Of a stretch of 11,612 nt of DNA, positions 1 through 6,300 are shown piece after piece; positions within the stretch are counted from its first letter, which is position 1, and the number at the start of each line of letters is the position of its first letter. Made by a program: the position numbers and the translations under genes. The notes under the pieces are model-generated. The model did no database searches. It had not been told where the DNA came from and saw only the letters and a program-made list of their open reading frames with translations. Origin of the DNA: Psychrobacter sp. (GTDB lineage Bacteria > Pseudomonadota > Gammaproteobacteria > Pseudomonadales > Moraxellaceae); NCBI GenBank assembly GCA_029264635.1, contig JARIAA010000034.1, forward strand, positions 1-11,612, written 5' to 3'.

Positions 1-89
1 GGGGGACGAGGAAAACATACGCGAATCTTATAAAAAGGATTTAAAGTCAGTGCTTAATAGATTCAGCTCTAGCTGAGTGAGAGCTAAAT

Positions 90-1187
90 CTACTCCTGCG
101 CAGGCGCACGCAATAGTAACAATAAAAACACCACCGTTCCGACGACGCCAAAAACCGTCGCGACAGGCACTTCAAACGGATAGCGTATGGAGCGGCCAAT
201 GATATCGCAGAGCAGTACCGCTGATGCACCAAGGAGCGCGACCGCTGGCAAACTGCGACGTAATTTATCGCCCATGATGCGGCTAACAATGTTGGGTACG
301 ACTAAGCCAATAAAGGGGATCATACCAACGGTCACGACGACGACAGCACTCATCATCGCGACCATTCCAACCCCAAGCCAGGTCACTTGTCGTTTACTAA
401 TCCCTAAGTTCAGCGCGATATTATCGCCCAAACCAACGATGGTCAGCTTGTCGGCGATAATATAAGCCAACACGCATAGTCCACCTGTTAACCATAGCAG
501 CTCATAACGACCTGCCAACACAGAAGAGAAGTCGCCAAATTGCCAAACGCTGAGCATCTGTAGCGATTCCGTTTGATAAGCGATAAAAGTAGTTATCGCC
601 TCAATAATACCGCCAAAAACAATACCAATCAGCGGAATCATCAAAAAGTCTGTTGGCGGTACGCGGTGGATAAGCAGCATAAAGAGCATCATGCCACCTA
701 CTGCCGCAATGGTTGCAACGCTCATCTTTACAATTAGCGCGCTGGCAGGAAACAGTAAGCTGACAACTAATAATCCTAGTGCCGCGCTTTGGGTCGCACC
801 GACCATTGATGGCTCAACGAAGCGGTTTTTGAGCACCACTTGAATAATCATCCCTGCCACCGCCATGGCAATACCCGTCAAAATAATCGCAATGGTGCGC
901 GGTATGCGGCTGACCAGCAGTAGCGAGCTATCGGAATTGGCACTATGACTGATAAGGCTTTGCAAAATACCTGACCACGAAAAATCTGCCACCCCAATCG
1001 ATAAGCTTAATAATACCAAAAGCCCCATCATAATGAGGCTGCCCGTATTGATAAGCCAAGGCGGTATGGCAGCGCGTGGATGTTTAGGACTCAAACTATT
1101 AGCAGCCTTCTTTTGCCAGCTTGATGCTGCTGGCAAAGAAAGGCTTGATTTAACGCTCGCGTGAGTACGAGGAGAAAATAACGACAT
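90..1187 (-). CDS. FecCD-family siderophore ABC transporter permease
   Basis: Inner-membrane permease subunit of a ferric-siderophore ABC importer; it would form the channel that receives substrate from the binding protein encoded just upstream (1258-2313). The 365-aa product is almost entirely hydrophobic from residue 46 on, with about nine to ten predicted membrane segments. The C-terminal third carries the FecCD signature: MIPFIGLVVPNIVSR, then a G-D-K-L-R-R-S-L-P stretch and ALLGASAVLLCD, where the ATPase coupling loop lies. Roughly 45 polar residues precede the first membrane segment, a longer cytoplasmic N-terminus than usual. No good Shine-Dalgarno is visible before the ATG, so the start is uncertain, but no better alternative was found before the first membrane segment. 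It lies 70 bp downstream of the binding-protein gene on the same strand, so co-transcription from the Fur-type promoter at 2479-2507 is inferred. Paralogous FatC/FatD (CeuB/CeuC) subunits cannot be told apart by eye; the partner permease and ATPase are not in the window. Confidence 0.93.
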   Translation of the reverse strand: MSLFSPRTHASVKSSLSLPAASSWQKKAANSLSPKHPRAAIPPWLINTGSLIMMGLLVLLSLSIGVADFSWSGILQSLISHSANSDSSLLLVSRIPRTIAIILTGIAMAVAGMIIQVVLKNRFVEPSMVGATQSAALGLLVVSLLFPASALIVKMSVATIAAVGGMMLFMLLIHRVPPTDFLMIPLIGIVFGGIIEAITTFIAYQTESLQMLSVWQFGDFSSVLAGRYELLWLTGGLCVLAYIIADKLTIVGLGDNIALNLGISKRQVTWLGVGMVAMMSAVVVVTVGMIPFIGLVVPNIVSRIMGDKLRRSLPAVALLGASAVLLCDIIGRSIRYPFEVPVATVFGVVGTVVFLLLLLRAPAQE

Positions 1188-1257
1188 AACGATTACTGGC
1201 TGACAAATAGGGCATGAAAACTGCGATTAATAACAGTGGCTTGTATATCGATAGGAT

Positions 1258-2313
1258 CTATTTTGCACTAGCAAAAGCGTTTTTGATGGTGGTCAAATCC
1301 TTTATCCACTGATAATAGCCGCCAAAGGCAAGGTAGGAATCTGGACTTAAATAAACCACCTGGTCTTTATTCCAAGCAGTGGTTTGGGCCACCAATGGAT
1401 TATCCAATACCGCTTTGGCACCAGCGCCACCTTCACCAACCGCTGCGCTACGATCAACGACAAACAGCCAATCAGGATTGGTCTTTTGCAAATATTCAAA
1501 TGAGATTGGCTGACCGTGACGCGCATCTTCTATTTGCGCATCTGCCATTGGTATCTCAAGGACGTTATGGATGAAACCATAGCGCGACTTGTCACCGTAT
1601 GCCGACAGCTTATTACCATTGACCATGACTACCAAACCCGTGCCTTTATCTTTGGTTAAGGCTTTAGTGTCGTCAATAAGGCTATCAATGTTGCCTTGTA
1701 GTTTCGCTGCTTGATCGCTTTTACCAAACACAGCGCCCAGATCATGCAAACGCTGTTTACTTGACTCATAAATGTTTGCTGTATCAATGCTCATATCTAA
1801 TGTGGGGGCGATATTAGAGAGCTCATCGTACTTCTCTGCCATACGCGAACCGATTAAAATTGCTTGCGGCTGCATGTTGTTCAACGCTTCAAGATCAGGC
1901 TCAAACACCGTACCAACTTCTTTTGGATCAGGTTGAGTCTCTGAGTGCAGATTGTCTAAATGCAGATCACTTGGCACACCATCGACGGCCACGTTAAGCG
2001 CTGCCAGATCTTGCAACAAGGTCATATCGTAAACCACCAATGGTGACGGATTCATCACCAAATCAACCTTGCCTCTAGCAGTATCGACAGCAATAGTGGC
2101 CACAGACACCGCATCATTATCAGCGACATTCGATGCTGCATCAGCCGTTTGATTTTCCGCTTTGGTATCATTGACCTCAGACTCATTAGAGTCGGATGAA
2201 GAACAGCCTGTGACACTTAGGGTCGTCACTACAACGGCCATCAAAGCCGTTAGTAACGGACGTTTAAAAAATAAAGGAGTAGAACGGCTAGATAAAAAAG
2301 AATTAGTAGACAT
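1258..2313 (-). CDS. FatB/YclQ-type siderophore-binding lipoprotein
   Basis: Substrate-binding component of a ferric-siderophore ABC importer, anchored by lipid and facing the periplasm. The 351-aa product begins with a basic and hydrophobic signal peptide ending in a lipobox, V-T-G-C, with Cys37 as the lipidation site. A Ser/Asn/Asp/Glu-rich linker (38-70) follows, then a Peripla_BP_2 fold. Family-typical segments are KEVGTVFEPDLEALN (131-145), PQAILIGSR (149-157), SRYGFIHNVL (243-252), HGQPISFEYL (266-275), PDWLFVVDR (280-288) and LDNPLVAQTTAWN (303-315). This order is characteristic of the FatB/CeuE/YclQ subgroup, which binds catecholate or mixed siderophores; the actual ligand cannot be read from sequence. 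A weak GAG precedes the ATG. The gene heads a minus-strand operon with the permease, under a probable Fur-controlled promoter about 165 bp upstream of the start codon. Confidence 0.93.
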   Translation of the reverse strand: MSTNSFLSSRSTPLFFKRPLLTALMAVVVTTLSVTGCSSSDSNESEVNDTKAENQTADAASNVADNDAVSVATIAVDTARGKVDLVMNPSPLVVYDMTLLQDLAALNVAVDGVPSDLHLDNLHSETQPDPKEVGTVFEPDLEALNNMQPQAILIGSRMAEKYDELSNIAPTLDMSIDTANIYESSKQRLHDLGAVFGKSDQAAKLQGNIDSLIDDTKALTKDKGTGLVVMVNGNKLSAYGDKSRYGFIHNVLEIPMADAQIEDARHGQPISFEYLQKTNPDWLFVVDRSAAVGEGGAGAKAVLDNPLVAQTTAWNKDQVVYLSPDSYLAFGGYYQWIKDLTTIKNAFASAK

Positions 2314-2478
2314 AAATAACTCGGTATCGCATGGAGGTAGTTTGATAAAAATACTAAAAAATAGGCAGCGCTTGTGTATTTTTACTAAGGATTCATTTAA
2401 GGTTCGTTTATAATTTAATTGTTCTTAACCTTATTGTTTTAATAAAAACGCGCTAAGCGGCGTAGTTAATCAACCGCT

Positions 2479-2507
2479 ATGATAAAGTAATTGAGAACCA
2501 TTATCAA
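2479..2507 (-). promoter_or_regulatory. Sigma-70 promoter with overlapping Fur box for the siderophore operon
   Basis: Read on the minus strand, a -35 TTGATA (2507-2502) and a -10 TATCAT (2484-2479) are separated by exactly 17 nt; each hexamer matches consensus at five of six positions. A Fur 7-1-7 site, TGATAATGGTTCTCA, overlaps the -35 and spacer (2506-2492) and matches TGATAATnATTATCA at 12 of 14 positions. Fur bound with ferrous iron would block RNA polymerase here. Predicted transcription start is near 2472. Not experimentally shown. Confidence 0.75.
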
Positions 2508-2715
2508 CGATAATGTAAATGATTTCTATTAGCAACAGCTAACATCTTAAGTAACATAAGGCTTTAGTATGGCAACGACACTATACTAATCGCACTTGCT
2601 AATGGAAAATATTCAGTAGGAAAAGTTAACTATAATGAAGCTTTGCTTTATACCATTAACCGTACAATAGCGGGTAAATAAGAATTGGGAGATAAAAAAT
2701 ATTATAAGGTTATTG

Positions 2716-2744
2716 TTGATAATAGTTATCGTTTGCATTATCAT
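2716..2744 (+). promoter_or_regulatory. Sigma-70 promoter with overlapping Fur box for tonB-exbB-exbD
   Basis: On the plus strand, -35 TTGATA (2716-2721) and -10 TATCAT (2739-2744) are 17 nt apart. A Fur 7-1-7 site, TGATAATAGTTATCG, lies at 2717-2731 and matches TGATAATnATTATCA at 12 of 14 positions. The module is identical at 23 of 29 positions to the opposing module at 2479-2507, including both hexamers, the spacing and the left Fur half-site. Predicted start of transcription is near 2751, giving a leader of about 30 nt before tonB. Confidence 0.75.
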
Positions 2745-2780
2745 CTACGGCATTCTACTTTGGTTAAACGTTAGGCTGTT

Positions 2781-3827
2781 ATGAGCTCGATAAATAGTAT
2801 TGCAATCCCACGCAAATTAATACTGATAGTGTTCGGTGCTGTTGTGTGCTTGCATGTGCTGACAGCGATGATACTAGCGATGGTAAAAACGCCAAACCCT
2901 GTCATTGAGACGCTAAAGGTAACGCCGCCCATCGAAATTCAATTGTTGGCGGCGCCGACGCAAACGGCTAGTAAGCAAACCAGTACTGCTGAGAATATAG
3001 AGAATGAAGCAGTCAAGAATGTAACATTAGAACCGAAAGCAAAAGTCGAATCAGAGCCTAAAACTGAAGTGAGATCAATGCCTGAAGCTGAACCAGAACG
3101 TAAGGCTGAACCAGAACGTAAGGCTGAACCAGAGCCTCAAGCCGAGCCAAAACCTGAAGCAGAGCCAGAACTACTAGAACCACAAACGATAGAGCCTAAG
3201 GTCACAGAGGTGAAGCCTATAGAGTCTCAGCCTATAGAACCTGAAGTGGTTATAGAACCCAAAGTTGCGCCTGCGCCAGTTGTAAAGTCTGGGGTGACTA
3301 GCACGACACAAACGACGATTAAAAAAGCAGAGTCTAATACGGCATCTAAACCAGCCGTCGCAGAAACAAAGCCTAATGATAGTGGCGGTTATACCCAACA
3401 CTCAACTATTCCTACTGCACCAACTACAAGTAGTATTGCCAATAATGAAAGTAGGCGTGTAGGGAGTCGGGGTGATGTCAATAAAAAAGAGACGAGTAGC
3501 CGTTCTAATGCGCCACCAGCCTCAAATAATGAACCTGTCAGTTTTAGCGAAAGTAGTGCCAGCTGGGCAGTTGCGCCAAGACTCAGCTTTCCGAGCCGTG
3601 CTGAACGAGGCACCAGCTCAGGTGATACCTTTACTGTGCTATTGGCGCTTATAGTTAATAAACAAGGCGGTATCGATAGCGTACGCTTAGTGCAGTCTTC
3701 TGGCAATTCTACGCTAGATAAAGAAGCACTGCGCCAAGTAAAAACAGGGAAATTTGTCCCCTTTACTAAGGATGGGGCGGCAGTAGTTGGTAGTGTTACC
3801 CTGCCTATTACTTATAAAGTACCTTAG
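2781..3827 (+). CDS. tonB: TonB energy-transducing protein
   Basis: TonB couples the inner-membrane proton gradient, through ExbB-ExbD, to TonB-dependent receptors importing siderophores and other ligands. The 348-aa product has one N-terminal membrane segment (about 13-34), then a long Pro/Glu/Lys-rich periplasmic spacer (about 80-170) and a Ser/Asn/Thr-rich stretch (170-260). The C-terminal domain (about 263-348) has the family pattern LSFPSRAERG, a G-G-I-D-S-V turn, SSG (306-308), LDKEAL (312-317) and a final beta strand ending in YKVP. In the membrane anchor the functionally key histidine is present (His25), but the serine four residues before it in the E. coli S-x-x-x-H motif is Val21 here. 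At 348 aa it is longer than E. coli TonB (239 aa), mainly from the spacer. Only a weak TTAGG precedes the ATG. It heads a tonB-exbB-exbD operon and is probably Fur-regulated. Confidence 0.93.
   Translation: MSSINSIAIPRKLILIVFGAVVCLHVLTAMILAMVKTPNPVIETLKVTPPIEIQLLAAPTQTASKQTSTAENIENEAVKNVTLEPKAKVESEPKTEVRSMPEAEPERKAEPERKAEPEPQAEPKPEAEPELLEPQTIEPKVTEVKPIESQPIEPEVVIEPKVAPAPVVKSGVTSTTQTTIKKAESNTASKPAVAETKPNDSGGYTQHSTIPTAPTTSSIANNESRRVGSRGDVNKKETSSRSNAPPASNNEPVSFSESSASWAVAPRLSFPSRAERGTSSGDTFTVLLALIVNKQGGIDSVRLVQSSGNSTLDKEALRQVKTGKFVPFTKDGAAVVGSVTLPITYKVP
3087..3140 (+). repeat. 18-bp tandem repeat coding the TonB AEPERK spacer
   Basis: Two exact 18-bp copies (3087-3104 and 3105-3122, unit GCTGAACCAGAACGTAAG) are followed by a third degenerate copy (3123-3140). 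In frame they encode A-E-P-E-R-K twice, then A-E-P-E-P-Q. Copy-number change would alter the length of the periplasmic spacer of TonB without a frameshift. Confidence 0.85.
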
Positions 3828-3892
3828 AAAAAGTACCCTAGAAAAATGGTGATAGAAAAAGTGCGATAGAAAAAGTGCGATAAAAAGAACTC
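3823..3892 (+). repeat. Five phased 14-bp repeats from tonB stop into the tonB-exbB spacer
   Basis: TAGAAAAA-type cores begin at 3825, 3839, 3853 and 3867, with a variant TAAAAAG at 3881, so the spacing is exactly 14 bp each time. Units three and four (3851-3864 and 3865-3878) are identical: GATAGAAAAAGTGC. The first core supplies the tonB stop codon (TAG, 3825-3827). The period is not a multiple of three, so the array is non-coding. It fills about half of the 152-bp tonB-exbB gap. No T-tract hairpin is present, so it does not look like a terminator; slippage duplication is the simplest origin. Confidence 0.85.
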
Positions 3893-3979
3893 TAGTAATA
3901 GCTAATAAAGCGTATCGAAAACTGAATAGCATCCATCATAAAATAACAAGCAATGAAATAACACATCAAGGAGTCTTTA

Positions 3980-4675
3980 ATGGACTTTACTACCTACTGG
4001 CAATACAGCGATCTGGTTACTAGAAGTCTGTTCTTTTTGCTATTGGCTTTATCCATCCTCTCCTGGGTAACCGGTATCATTCGAGTACTACAAAGCCGCA
4101 AACTTGCGACCGAAGTTGCAGACGATTTAAGTCAGCAGATTCAAGCTAAAGCTCCTGACTTGATAGGTTCGGACGCCGCAACCTATCGTTTGGTGACCGA
4201 GCAGACCTTACTTAAGCACATTGGTCGTTACCGTTTTGCCAGTGAGCGCGGACTGCCTATTTTGGGTACGACAGCAGCGATTGCCCCTTTTATCGGACTG
4301 TTTGGGACAGTGTGGGGTATTTTCCATGCGCTGCATAATATCGGCGTCAGTGGCCAAGCGGGACTGGGACAAGTAGCGGGACCCGTTGGTGAAGCCCTTA
4401 TTATGACAGGTCTTGGTATTGCCGTTGCTATTCCAGCGGTGGTGTTTTATAACTTAGCAGTGCGTATCAATCGCCGCATCCTGTATAACGCCAATGACAG
4501 AGCCCATGACTTACTGGCGCAGTCTGCCAAATTAGCGTCAGCACAAAAGCTGCCATTAGAAAAACAGGCCACGCTTTCTTCTTCACAGCGACAGTCAATA
4601 AATGGCACTCACACCGAAAAACAACGCGCTCAGCCAGCGAAGCAGTATCCGAGCTCAGCGCCATCGCAGTCGTAA
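3980..4675 (+). CDS. exbB: ExbB proton channel subunit of the TonB system
   Basis: ExbB forms the pentameric proton channel that, with ExbD, energises TonB in the inner membrane. The 231-aa product has the MotA/TolQ/ExbB layout: membrane segment 1 at about 14-36, a cytoplasmic domain, segment 2 at about 93-118 (ILGTTAAIAPFIGLFGTVWG), and segment 3 at about 134-160 (GEALIMTGLGIAVAIPAVV). The acidic and threonine residues that line the E. coli channel (Glu176, Thr181) correspond to Glu138 and Thr143. The tail from about 165 is polar and rich in Gln and Ser. A strong AAGGAG (3968-3973) lies six nt before the ATG and fixes the start. Of the three operon genes it has by far the best ribosome-binding site, fitting the excess of ExbB over TonB and ExbD known in E. 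coli. TolQ is the paralogous alternative, but the tonB/exbD context makes ExbB much more likely. Confidence 0.94.
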   Translation: MDFTTYWQYSDLVTRSLFFLLLALSILSWVTGIIRVLQSRKLATEVADDLSQQIQAKAPDLIGSDAATYRLVTEQTLLKHIGRYRFASERGLPILGTTAAIAPFIGLFGTVWGIFHALHNIGVSGQAGLGQVAGPVGEALIMTGLGIAVAIPAVVFYNLAVRINRRILYNANDRAHDLLAQSAKLASAQKLPLEKQATLSSSQRQSINGTHTEKQRAQPAKQYPSSAPSQS

Positions 4676-4698
4676 AAGATGTTTAGTCATAAAATAAT

Positions 4699-4726
4699 AC
4701 GTTAAAAAAGCAACGTTAAAAATCAG
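4699..4726 (+). repeat. Two 14-bp direct repeats in the exbB-exbD spacer
   Basis: ACGTTAAAAA occurs at 4699 and again at 4713, again with a 14-bp period; the remaining four bases of each unit differ. The 101-bp gap between exbB and exbD is otherwise A/T-rich and without a recognisable promoter or terminator. Confidence 0.6.
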
Positions 4727-4776
4727 CGATGACGTAATAATCGTATTAAGAATAACCAAAAGTACTGAGAATAATT

Positions 4777-5178
4777 ATGGCATTTCAATTGGGTGATGAG
4801 GACGTACAAGGCATGAATGAGATGAACCTCATTCCGCTTATCGATGTCATGCTAGTATTGATGATTATATTTTTGTTGACCGCAACTGTACTGAATCCAA
4901 CGGTGCCACTCAATCTGCCGCAGACCAGTGCTGAGGTCAATGAGCCGCCGCTCGATCCTATTCAAATCAGTATCGATAAAGAGGCGGGGATATTTTGGGA
5001 CAGCGAGCCGATTAGTATGGAGGAGTTAGATAAGCGCCTGCAACAACAAAGTGCCAAAGGCGAGGATCCTTCTATTCAGCTACGTGCGGATAAAGAGAGT
5101 AAGTATGACACAGTTGCCCAAGTTCTAGCATCTGCTAGCCAAGCAGGACTGACAAAGATAGCCTTTGTTAACGAATAA
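4777..5178 (+). CDS. exbD: ExbD subunit of the TonB energiser
   Basis: ExbD works with ExbB to convert proton flow into conformational work on TonB. The 133-aa product has a short cytoplasmic N-terminus, one membrane segment (about 19-39) and a periplasmic ExbD/TolR domain. The segment carries the invariant aspartate, Asp23 in NLIPLIDVMLVLMIIF, equivalent to E. coli Asp25. The motif LPQTSAEV follows the membrane segment, and a beta-alpha domain runs to LTKIAFVNE at the C-terminus. The length is normal for the family (about 130-145 aa). The upstream sequence is A-rich with only a weak GAGA (4767-4770), so translation may be less efficient than that of exbB. It is the last gene of the tonB operon; a candidate terminator follows at 5368-5400. 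TolR is the alternative, but synteny with tonB and exbB argues against it. Confidence 0.94.
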   Translation: MAFQLGDEDVQGMNEMNLIPLIDVMLVLMIIFLLTATVLNPTVPLNLPQTSAEVNEPPLDPIQISIDKEAGIFWDSEPISMEELDKRLQQQSAKGEDPSIQLRADKESKYDTVAQVLASASQAGLTKIAFVNE

Positions 5179-5367
5179 CAGTAATCGAGTCGAATCACGT
5201 TAAAATCGAGTCAGTGCTACGAGGATGAATTTTCTATCCCCTTTGTGTGACTAGCATGCAAGGCACATTTATAACACTAAGCTGACCAAAAAAATCAGCA
5301 AACTTATCAACAAAAAAACAACCAAGATAATAAGAAGAACCATTAAGATGATAAGTTTTTTCTCCTG

Positions 5368-5400
5368 CCTCGTTTGGGTAACCTTGCGAGGTTTCTTTTA
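5368..5400 (+). terminator. Probable rho-independent terminator of tonB-exbB-exbD
   Basis: Two overlapping hairpins are possible: CCTCG (5368-5372) with CGAGG (5387-5391), or the tighter AACCT (5380-5384) with AGGTT (5389-5393) around a four-nt loop. Both run into a T-rich tract, TTTCTTTTA (5392-5400), on the plus strand. On the minus strand no T-tract follows, so it should not end the convergent gene at 5411. It sits 190 bp after the exbD stop. Confidence 0.55.
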
Positions 5401-5410
5401 TGTTATCAGA

Positions 5411-5950
5411 TTACCAGCCATAGCCAAACGGTCTATAAAAAGGACTATATCCAAAGGGTCCATAACCAAAGGGATAAGGTGAGCGCAAGTAGTCAAGATC
5501 ACGCTGACGGATATAATAGTAGCGCCCTTGGGCGTAGGCTTCTTCTAATTTTTCAATGCCTTCAAGCGGACAGACCGGTTGCCAGTCATATCCTTCTCGG
5601 CCAAGCTTGTAAGCATTGAGCTCGGTACAGTAGTTTTTAAGCCCTTGCTGGCGACCTTGTTCCCATTGAAGGCGGTTAGGCATTGCGCCACCGACACTCA
5701 TACAACTATTGGTATACGTCCCAAAATAAGCGCCAGAGCGCCCCTGTATTCCGTCGGCATAGCCAACCTCTTGCCAGTTACTAGACTGACACTGCTGCGG
5801 GGTTAGACGCTGAGTGGTCGCACAGCCAGTTAGCAAAAGTGTGGCTATGGTCATAAGCGATAAAGCTATAGAGGGTTTAGCCGCACAGGCAGTAACAAGT
5901 TTGATAACTGAAAAATGAGAAATAGCATTTGGCTTTAAAAGATAAGTCAT
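5411..5950 (-). CDS. DUF2799-type lipoprotein with Gly/Tyr/Pro-rich tail
   Basis: Likely outer-membrane or periplasmic lipoprotein of unknown function. The signal peptide is long and ends in LLLTGC (lipid site Cys43). The body has the DUF2799 pattern of spaced cysteines and glycines: Cys54, W59 then GYADGIQG (63-70), Cys83, WEQGRQQGLKNYC (96-108), GREGYDWQPVC (117-127) and AYAQGRYYY (138-146). The last 22 residues contain PFGY three times (160-163, 165-168, 174-177) and end in GYGW, an aromatic/glycine tail that I do not know as part of the domain. An AGGT about 8 nt upstream supports the start at 5950. It is convergent with exbD and appears to be its own transcription unit. The family assignment is from recalled pattern, not from a search. 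No function is claimed. Confidence 0.8.
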   Translation of the reverse strand: MTYLLKPNAISHFSVIKLVTACAAKPSIALSLMTIATLLLTGCATTQRLTPQQCQSSNWQEVGYADGIQGRSGAYFGTYTNSCMSVGGAMPNRLQWEQGRQQGLKNYCTELNAYKLGREGYDWQPVCPLEGIEKLEEAYAQGRYYYIRQRDLDYLRSPYPFGYGPFGYSPFYRPFGYGW

Positions 5951-6300
5951 AATAAACCTGCGCGCGTCTAAAATTATGGTTTATCATAGCACTTTTTTAT
6001 GTCAGCAGCTTTTTGTATCTTGTTATAAGCGCTATTTATTATCACTTGCTAAGTTATTGATATGACTAATTTTATACTAGATATATTTATGAGTAGTGTG
6101 TTCATACGCTTGAATTTTAAGGGTAAGGTCGCGATATTAGTCTGCACCTCATAGTTTGTCAAAGTAGCGTTAGTAGTTAATACAGTTGTTACCTAACTTG
6201 TGACTCATGCAAAATGACAATACGATATTCAATAACTAACCATAAATAATAAGTACATCTTCATTACAGGTTTGTAAGAAAACGATAAGGCAAAATAGTC
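5951..6300. other. 350-bp A/T-rich spacer between divergent genes
   Basis: This stretch separates the minus-strand lipoprotein from the plus-strand 198-aa protein and must hold both promoters. I see no ORF of note, no RNA gene and no Fur-like site. Weak plus-strand promoter candidates are TTGATA (6057-6062) with TATATT (6082-6087, 19-nt gap) and TTGTCA (6156-6161) with TACAGT (6181-6186, 19-nt gap). Neither is convincing. Confidence 0.4.

Larger units (their letters stand above)
2314..2780. other. Divergent regulatory spacer between siderophore operon and tonB
   Basis: This 467-bp, A/T-rich spacer separates the minus-strand siderophore genes from plus-strand tonB. It contains the two Fur/promoter modules listed separately. 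The left part (2314-2472) would be the untranslated leader of the siderophore mRNA. It holds an A/U-rich inverted repeat (2346-2354 with 2376-2384, nine pairs, 21-nt loop). The central part (2508-2715) has no substantial ORF. I see only very short frames, for example ATG at 2634 with 11 codons and ATG at 2570 with 6 codons, and no convincing terminator or riboswitch. Confidence 0.6.

Noticed and set aside
1..18. Minus-strand ATG at 18 as the start of the next operon gene (second permease)
   Set aside because: Only about six codons are visible and there is no clear ribosome-binding site, so it cannot be supported.
65..85. Inverted repeat AGCTCT/AGAGCT just after the permease stop as a terminator
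   Set aside because: Six pairs with a nine-nt loop and no T-tract on the minus strand; the operon probably continues.
2162..2413. Plus-strand 83-aa frame overlapping the start of the binding-protein gene
   Set aside because: Antisense shadow across a signal peptide and leader, with no family features.
2508..2522. Second overlapping Fur site beside the minus-strand module
   Set aside because: Only 9 of 14 positions match the 7-1-7 pattern; the right half-site is poor.
3174..3706. Minus-strand frames opposite the tonB spacer
   Set aside because: They arise from the low-complexity Pro/Glu/Lys codons of tonB read in reverse and show no protein features.
5281..5299. GCTGA/TCAGC hairpin with an A-rich loop after exbD
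   Set aside because: Five-bp stem without a following T-tract; the hairpin at 5368-5400 is the better terminator candidate.
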